Assembly (NCBI GenBank): GCA_020060465.1 | Contig: JAGVAD010000063.1 | Span: 1-36,480 of the forward strand | Direction: 5' to 3' | DNA: 36,480 nt | Source of the DNA: Anaerolineales bacterium | Lineage (GTDB): Bacteria > Chloroflexota > Anaerolineae > Anaerolineales > UBA4823 | Notes under the pieces: generated by a model | Told to the model about the DNA's origin: nothing | The model's input: the letters and a program-made list of their open reading frames with translations, nothing else | Database searches by the model: none | In this document: positions 31,010 through 36,480 of the stretch, in pieces | Layout of the letters: every line of letters starts with the position of its first letter | Numbering within the stretch: position 1 is the first letter of the stretch | Made by a program: the position numbers and the translations under genes

Positions 31010-32485
31010 ATGGAAGACACACTGATCCTGGCGATTGATCAAGGCACCACCAACACCAAAGCGATCCTGGTGGACGCGCAAGGCAGGGTGGTTAGCCGCG
31101 CCGCACGCGCCACCCAGATCACCTATCCCCAACCCGGTTGGGTGGAGCAAGACGCTCTCGAACTATGGGCAACGGCGCGCCAGGCGATCGAAGAATGCGC
31201 CCAGGCTACCACAGGAAAGATCATTGCCGTAGCTGTAACCAACCAACGGGAGACCACAGTGGCTTGGGAACGCCGCAGCGGCAAACCACTCGCTCCGGCG
31301 GTGGTCTGGCAGTGCCGCCGCTCGACAGAATTCTGCCGTCAACTCACCGAGCGCCACCTGGAGCCTTTCGTGCGCGAACGCACTGGCCTGACCATTGACC
31401 CGATGTTTTCTGGCGGAAAGATGCGCTGGTTGCTGGATCATATCCCTGAAGGGCAGACGCGGGCAGAAGCCGGCGAAATCTGCCTGGGCACAGTGGATAG
31501 CTGGATGCTCTGGAATTTAACCGGAGGCAATGTCTTCGCCTGCGATTACACCAATGCCTCGCGCACTCAGCTCTTTAACCTGCATACGCTGGATTGGGAT
31601 GATGAGATTTTAGCTCTCTTCAATATCCCGCGCGCCGCCCTGCCGCAGCCGCACCCTTCCCAAGCGATTTTCGGCCAGAGCGTTCAGATCGGCGACCTGC
31701 CAGCCAGGACACCCGTGACCGCTATGATCGGCGATTCACACGCCGCGCTCTATGGCCACGCGGGCTTCCAACCCGGTTCAATCAAAGCCACCTACGGCAC
31801 CGGCACTTCGCTGATGACGCCCACCTCTCGACCGGTCATCTCGCAGCACGGACTCTCCGCCACAATCGCCTGGGGTAAAGCCAACGGCGAAGCAGCCTAC
31901 GCTTTGGAGGGTAACATCTACGTCACCGGCGCAGTGGTGCAATGGCTGGGACAGGCGCTGGGCAAGAGCGATGCCGCGCAGATCGAAGACCTGGCAAAAC
32001 AGGTTAGCAGCAACGAAGGCGTGTACTTCGTGCCAGCTTTTGTAGGGCTGGGCGCGCCGCATTGGAACGCTGAAGCGCGTGGCTTGATCAGTGGATTGAC
32101 GCGCGGCGCTGGCGCGGCGCATCTGGCGCGGGCAGCCCTCGAATCCATCGCCTATCAAGTGCGCGACGTCTTCGACGTGATGAATATGGAGGCTGGCTCG
32201 CCTTTGCAAACCCTGCTGGCAGACGGCGGCGGCAGCCGCAACGACTTTCTGATGCAATTCCAGGCCGACATCACCGGGCGTCCGGTGGTGCGGAATCTAT
32301 CGGCGGATGTTTCCGCTATAGGAGCAGCTTACCTGGCCGGGTTGACGGCGGGCGTATGGTCTTCTGAGGCGGAAATCCAGCAGTTGTCGCGCCCACAGGA
32401 ACGCTTTGAGCCGCGCATGTCCGCCGAAGAACGGGAAAAACTATACGCCGGCTGGCAGGACGCGGTACGCCGCGCCTTGCTGTAA
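31010..32485 (+). CDS. FGGY-family carbohydrate kinase (glycerol-kinase-like)
   Basis: Cytosolic kinase of 491 residues, the normal FGGY length. Seen are the phosphate-binding start LAIDQGTTNTKAILVD, VAVTNQRETTVAWE, SGGKMRWLLDH, GTVDSWMLWNLTGG, the catalytic-region GDSHAALYGHAGF, YGTGTSLM, and the C-terminal signature DGGGSRNDFLMQFQADITGRPV. The N-terminal QGTTN and NQRETT are shared with glycerol kinase, but several active-site segments differ, and the neighbours (transketolase, RbsABC-type importer) point to a pentulose, tetritol or similar polyol or ketose as substrate. It lies 22 bases after the transketolase subunit. The ribosome binding site is weak (GGGA). Confidence 0.92.
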   Translation: MEDTLILAIDQGTTNTKAILVDAQGRVVSRAARATQITYPQPGWVEQDALELWATARQAIEECAQATTGKIIAVAVTNQRETTVAWERRSGKPLAPAVVWQCRRSTEFCRQLTERHLEPFVRERTGLTIDPMFSGGKMRWLLDHIPEGQTRAEAGEICLGTVDSWMLWNLTGGNVFACDYTNASRTQLFNLHTLDWDDEILALFNIPRAALPQPHPSQAIFGQSVQIGDLPARTPVTAMIGDSHAALYGHAGFQPGSIKATYGTGTSLMTPTSRPVISQHGLSATIAWGKANGEAAYALEGNIYVTGAVVQWLGQALGKSDAAQIEDLAKQVSSNEGVYFVPAFVGLGAPHWNAEARGLISGLTRGAGAAHLARAALESIAYQVRDVFDVMNMEAGSPLQTLLADGGGSRNDFLMQFQADITGRPVVRNLSADVSAIGAAYLAGLTAGVWSSEAEIQQLSRPQERFEPRMSAEEREKLYAGWQDAVRRALL

Positions 32486-32525
32486 ACATAGATCGGATTG
32501 AAAAACTCTAAAAGAGGATTGCCTG

Positions 32526-33227
32526 ATGAACAAAAGCTGGATTATCACCCTCATCATCCTCATGGCGCTGGTCGTGGGTGGCTATTTCCTCTGGCCGTAT
32601 GCCTTCACCGTTGTTCCCATCCAACAGGTGGAAGAAGTCAAACAGAGCGAAGCTTTTGACCCGGTGAGCTATGTGGATGGCATCTGGAGCAGCCAGATCA
32701 TCCCCACCATGCTGGAAAAAGCTGTAGATCTCGCCGTGATCCTGAACGAATTTAAGCCCAACGCCGATGGCCTGGCCGCCAAACAAGATCTGGTGCAGGT
32801 GGCGCAGAAATATGGGTTAATCACGGTAGGAGAAGCGCATGTTTACGCGGTCAAAGGCAGCGGAATGGTCACCTCAGTGGACACCAGCAAAAGCACAGGT
32901 ATCTTAGAAGTGCAATTGGATGGTTACACTGGGCCGATCCGCGTCAGACTGTACATCGGGCCGCGCATTCCCAGCGATGAGACCTCAGTACGCGACGCGG
33001 TTGGATTCATTAATTTCGGCGACTTCAAAGAGCAAACCGAATATGGCAAAGTGGCTGCCGAGATCAACAAGCGTGTGCTGAATGAAGTGCTCGCTCCTCT
33101 GAACAAGGATGAATTGCAGGGCAAGAAGATCGTATTCTACGGGGCTTTGACCATCCGCACCTTCAACCTGATCAATATTGACCTGAAGCAAATCAATATC
33201 GTGCCCATCCAGATCGAGCTGCAATAG
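32526..33227 (+). CDS. DUF2291-family membrane-anchored periplasmic protein
   Basis: Protein of 233 residues. A single N-terminal hydrophobic helix (IITLIILMALVVGGYFLWPYAF) would anchor it; there is no lipobox, although relatives are described as predicted lipoproteins. Family hallmarks are FDPVSYVDGIWSSQIIPTMLEKAVDL, KYG, VKGSGMVTSVDTSKSTGILEVQLDGYTGP, RVRLYIGPRIPSDETSVRDAVGFINFGDFKEQTEYG and a LNEVLAPLNKDELQGKKIVFYGA end. DUF2291 genes are typically found with ribose-type ABC transporters, as here, and may assist the transporter; a biochemical function is not established. AGAGGA lies upstream of the ATG. Confidence 0.9.
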   Translation: MNKSWIITLIILMALVVGGYFLWPYAFTVVPIQQVEEVKQSEAFDPVSYVDGIWSSQIIPTMLEKAVDLAVILNEFKPNADGLAAKQDLVQVAQKYGLITVGEAHVYAVKGSGMVTSVDTSKSTGILEVQLDGYTGPIRVRLYIGPRIPSDETSVRDAVGFINFGDFKEQTEYGKVAAEINKRVLNEVLAPLNKDELQGKKIVFYGALTIRTFNLINIDLKQINIVPIQIELQ

Positions 33228-33239
33228 CCGGAGTATGAA

Positions 33240-34847
33240 ATGAGCGAAGCGCAAGAGACCCAAACCGCTGTGATGGAAGCCGCTCTACAGGAGGATGTCA
33301 TCCTGCGCGCCGAAAACATCACCAAGGTTTTCCCTGGCACAGTTGCGCTCGACCAGGTGACCTTCAATGTCTATACAGGCAAGGTCAATGTACTGGTGGG
33401 CGAAAACGGGGCGGGTAAATCCACCTTGATGAAAATCCTGGCCGGCGTGGAGCAGCCCACCCGCGGCCGTGTGCTGCTCGATGGCAAAGAAATTCGCCTG
33501 CGCAGCCCCTTGGACGCGGTGCGCTATGGCATCGGCATCATTTACCAGGAACTCAACCTGTGCCCCAACCTGAGCGTAGTGGATAACATTTTCCTGGCGC
33601 GCGAGCTGGCGCAACGCGGCGTGATTGATAAAAAGGCCGAAAAGCAGCAAGCGCGTGAACTGGTGCGGCGGCTGGAACAAAACATTGATCCCGACGCCCT
33701 GGTGAGCGACCTGCGTATCGGCCAGCAACAAATTGTAGAGATCGCCAAAGCCCTGGCGCAGGATGTGCGCATCTTGATCATGGACGAACCCACCTCGGCG
33801 CTCAGCGCGGCAGAAGTGGAAGTGCTCTTTCGCGTGATCCGAGAATTGAAAGCACATGGCGTCTCGATTATTTATATTTCGCACAAGCTGGAGGAACTGC
33901 TGCAGATCGGCGATTATATTACCGTGCTGCGCGACGGGCACCTCGTGGCGCACGAACCCACCGATGGCATTGATGTACCCTGGATTATTGAGCGCATGGT
34001 GGGGCGCAACCCAGCGGCATTGTTTACCCGCAAAGACCATAAAATCGGCGACGTGCTGTTGCGCGTAGAGGATCTGACCTTGCCGCGTCACGGTGGAGGC
34101 TATTTGTTGGATCACGTATCCTTCGAGCTGCGCGCCGGCGAAATTCTGGGTTTCTATGGGCTGATGGGCGCCGGGCGCTCCGACCTGGTGGACTGCCTGG
34201 CAGGCGCGCGCCCGGAGGCCAGCGGCAGGATCTTCCTCAACGGCCAGGAAGTGAAGGGAAAATCGGTGGCCGAGCGCATTGCCGCCGGCTTCGTATTAGT
34301 GCCAGAGGATCGTCAGCGCGATGGGCTGGTGCCCACGCTGTCCGTGGCGCATAATATGCTGCTGGCGAGCCTGAATAAGTATATGAATAAGCTATTTCTG
34401 CAAAAGAAAAAAGAGCAGCAAGCGGTAGATAAGCTCATCAGCGACCTCTCGATTCGCGTGGCTAACCCGCAACAAACGATTACCTCGCTGAGCGGCGGCA
34501 ACCAGCAAAAAGTGGTGGTGGCGAAAGGTTTGCTCACGGAACCGCGCGTGTTGATGTTAGATGAACCCACGCGCGGCATTGACGTGGGCGCAAAATCCGA
34601 AATCTTTGAGATCATGAGCCGCCTGGCGCTACAAGGCTACGGCGTGTTGTTTATTTCGTCCGAGTTGAAAGAGATCCTGGCGATGTCTGACCGCATCCTG
34701 GTGATGTCGAAAGGGGCGATCACCGGAGAATTCACCCGTGAAGAGGCCAGCGAAGAGAAGTTGGTAGCCGCCTCCGCCGTTGGTCACGGGCCGGCAAACA
34801 GCGGCAATCACAATAATGGAAGGAAAAATCAAAATGGACGCAGCTAA
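33240..34847 (+). CDS. Sugar ABC transporter ATP-binding protein (RbsA/MglA type)
   Basis: Tandem ATPase of 535 residues. Domain 1 has Walker A GENGAGKST (54-62), signature-like RIGQQQIVEIAKAL and Walker B ILIMDEPTSAL. Domain 2 (from about 275) has the degenerate Walker A GLMGAGRSDLV, a full LSGGNQQKVVVAKGL and LMLDEPTRGIDVG; the weaker second site is normal for this subfamily. It powers uptake through the RbsC-like permease encoded next, whose start lies inside the end of this gene. The last ~15 residues are Asn/Gly-rich and probably disordered. CGGAG precedes the ATG. Confidence 0.97.
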   Translation: MSEAQETQTAVMEAALQEDVILRAENITKVFPGTVALDQVTFNVYTGKVNVLVGENGAGKSTLMKILAGVEQPTRGRVLLDGKEIRLRSPLDAVRYGIGIIYQELNLCPNLSVVDNIFLARELAQRGVIDKKAEKQQARELVRRLEQNIDPDALVSDLRIGQQQIVEIAKALAQDVRILIMDEPTSALSAAEVEVLFRVIRELKAHGVSIIYISHKLEELLQIGDYITVLRDGHLVAHEPTDGIDVPWIIERMVGRNPAALFTRKDHKIGDVLLRVEDLTLPRHGGGYLLDHVSFELRAGEILGFYGLMGAGRSDLVDCLAGARPEASGRIFLNGQEVKGKSVAERIAAGFVLVPEDRQRDGLVPTLSVAHNMLLASLNKYMNKLFLQKKKEQQAVDKLISDLSIRVANPQQTITSLSGGNQQKVVVAKGLLTEPRVLMLDEPTRGIDVGAKSEIFEIMSRLALQGYGVLFISSELKEILAMSDRILVMSKGAITGEFTREEASEEKLVAASAVGHGPANSGNHNNGRKNQNGRS

Positions 34848-35907
34848 AGCTACTCCGATCAAGCGATCCCGGCGTATTACCAAGACCGACATTCAACAGT
34901 TCTTATTGCGCGGTCGGGCATTCATCGCGCTGATCCTGGTCGTCGTGGTTTTCACCTCCCTGTCACCGCAGTTTCTGAATGCCGAAAACCTGGTGATTAT
35001 GTCTAAACATGTGGCGACAAACGCTCTGCTGGCGATTGGTATGACCTTTGTGATCCTCACCGGCGGCATTGATCTCTCGGTCGGCTCCATTGTCGGGTTG
35101 ACGGCCATGATCGCCGGCGGGTTGATCAATGAAGGCATTCGCATTGATGCGTTGGGCGTTATCGTCTATCCACACACCTGGACGATTATCGTCATCTCTC
35201 TGATCGCCGGTACGCTGATGGGCGCCATCAGCGGGATCGTCATCACCCGCTTTAACGTAGCACCATTCATTGCCACACTGGGGATGCTCTACGTGGCGCG
35301 CGGCTTTGCCGGGTTGCGCAACAATGGTTACACCTTCCCCAACATCATTGGGCGCCCGGAATTCGGCAACACCGGCTTCGACCGTCTGGGGGCAGGAGAT
35401 TTCCTGGGGATCAACTATTCGATCTGGATTATGGCCGTTTTTGCAGTCATTGCCTGGTTTGTCACCACCCGCCTGCCGTTTGGGCGTCATGTGTACGCCA
35501 TTGGCGGCAACGAACGCTCTGCGGAGCTTTCCGGGGTGCGCATTAACACCACGAAGACCATTGTGTATATGATCAGCGGTTTTTGCTCCGCCATGGTGGG
35601 ATTGATTATCGCTTCACAACTGGTGGCGGCGCACCCAGCCACCGGCGAAACCTTTGAGCTGAACGCCATCGCTGCGGTGGTGTTGGGCGGCACATCCTTG
35701 GCTGGCGGGCGCGGCAGCGTGGGCGGCACGCTGATTGGCGCCTTTGTCATTGGCGTGTTGGGCGATGGGTTGGTCATGTTAGGCGTATCTTCCTTCTGGC
35801 AGAAGGTGATCAAAGGCGCGGTGATCGTGCTGGCAGTCATCATTGACCAGGTGCAGGCTCGCATGCAGGAACGCATCGCCTTGCAGCAACAGCAAGAACA
35901 AATGTAG
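34834..35907 (+). CDS. Sugar ABC transporter permease (RbsC type)
   Basis: Inner-membrane protein of 357 residues with about nine hydrophobic helices. Family segments are NLVIMSKHVATNALLAIGMTFVILTGGIDLSVGSIVGLTAM, NVAPFIATLGMLYVARGFAGL, GRHVYAIGGNERSAELSGVRI and AAVVLGGTSLAGGRGSVGGTLIGAFVIGVL. The ATG at 34834 has GGAAGG ten bases upstream and overlaps the ATPase gene by 14 bases; an in-frame ATG at 34816 is less likely. A homodimer of this protein is expected with the RbsA-like ATPase. Confidence 0.96.
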   Translation: MDAAKATPIKRSRRITKTDIQQFLLRGRAFIALILVVVVFTSLSPQFLNAENLVIMSKHVATNALLAIGMTFVILTGGIDLSVGSIVGLTAMIAGGLINEGIRIDALGVIVYPHTWTIIVISLIAGTLMGAISGIVITRFNVAPFIATLGMLYVARGFAGLRNNGYTFPNIIGRPEFGNTGFDRLGAGDFLGINYSIWIMAVFAVIAWFVTTRLPFGRHVYAIGGNERSAELSGVRINTTKTIVYMISGFCSAMVGLIIASQLVAAHPATGETFELNAIAAVVLGGTSLAGGRGSVGGTLIGAFVIGVLGDGLVMLGVSSFWQKVIKGAVIVLAVIIDQVQARMQERIALQQQQEQM

Positions 35908-35967
35908 ATGCAATCGAAATATAAGAGGAGGTGAAACGCGAAACGATCTTTACTATGGACATCGTAG

Positions 35968-36480
<513 letters not shown>

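Overview
The window looks like a piece of a Chloroflexota chromosome, most likely from an Anaerolineae-type heterotroph. This is inferred from gene content and style, not from a marker gene. The cues are two sugar ABC operons whose lipoproteins have Thr-Glu-Ala-Pro linkers, a ROK-type regulator, a split transketolase, several CPBP proteases, moderately high GC with many short intergenic remnants, and no rRNA or tRNA gene to settle it.

Layout. Positions 1-4300 hold envelope and regulatory genes: two CPBP membrane proteases, a CAP+LysM surface protein and a single-domain response regulator. The response regulator, second CPBP protease and an anchored Pro-rich protein lie between two ~170-bp inverted copies of an intergenic repeat (2159-2323 and 4339-4512). 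Positions 4789-7302 are a compact folate/pterin operon (folE, a FolM-like SDR, folB, folK) with a strong promoter at one end and a 17-bp hairpin at the other. Positions 7311-11060 run on the minus strand: a CHRD-domain secreted protein, a broken HIT-family gene, a DUF4180 gene, a 4Fe-4S protein and a SorC/DeoR-type sugar regulator. A TetR-family tail without its DNA-binding domain follows on the plus strand. Positions 11200-14900 hold small uncharacterised genes, a YbjN-like protein and a 166-bp element bounded by perfect 21-bp inverted repeats.

Positions 14909-16209 encode a trypsin-fold protease with a visible His/Asp/Ser triad, overlapped by a 91-residue protein that is a free-standing copy of the protease's N-terminal domain. 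Positions 16410-24508 are a carbohydrate operon: ROK regulator with a palindromic operator, ROK/hexokinase-fold protein, PIG-L (LmbE) deacetylase, binding protein, two permeases, and a UroD/MtaA-type protein with a zinc site. Together these suggest uptake and processing of an N-acetylated or otherwise substituted sugar. Positions 24611-26064 hold two uncharacterised genes. Positions 26139-28860 are a DNA modification island: a methyltransferase strikingly like CcrM/M.HinfI (GANTC), a probable restriction endonuclease and a second, zinc-ribbon-containing methyltransferase.

Positions 29010-36480 are a second sugar operon: promoter plus operator, split transketolase, FGGY kinase, DUF2291 protein, RbsA-like ATPase, RbsC-like permease and the start of an RbsB-like binding protein cut by the window edge. 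The transketolase N-terminal subunit carries an in-frame amber codon at the conserved Trp of its thiamine-diphosphate motif. The same base change creates a Shine-Dalgarno-like sequence in front of a downstream in-frame ATG.

The most noteworthy items are the amber-split transketolase, the protease plus its detached N-domain, the CcrM-like methyltransferase in a two-methyltransferase island, and the inverted-repeat-bounded module at 2.1-4.5 kb.
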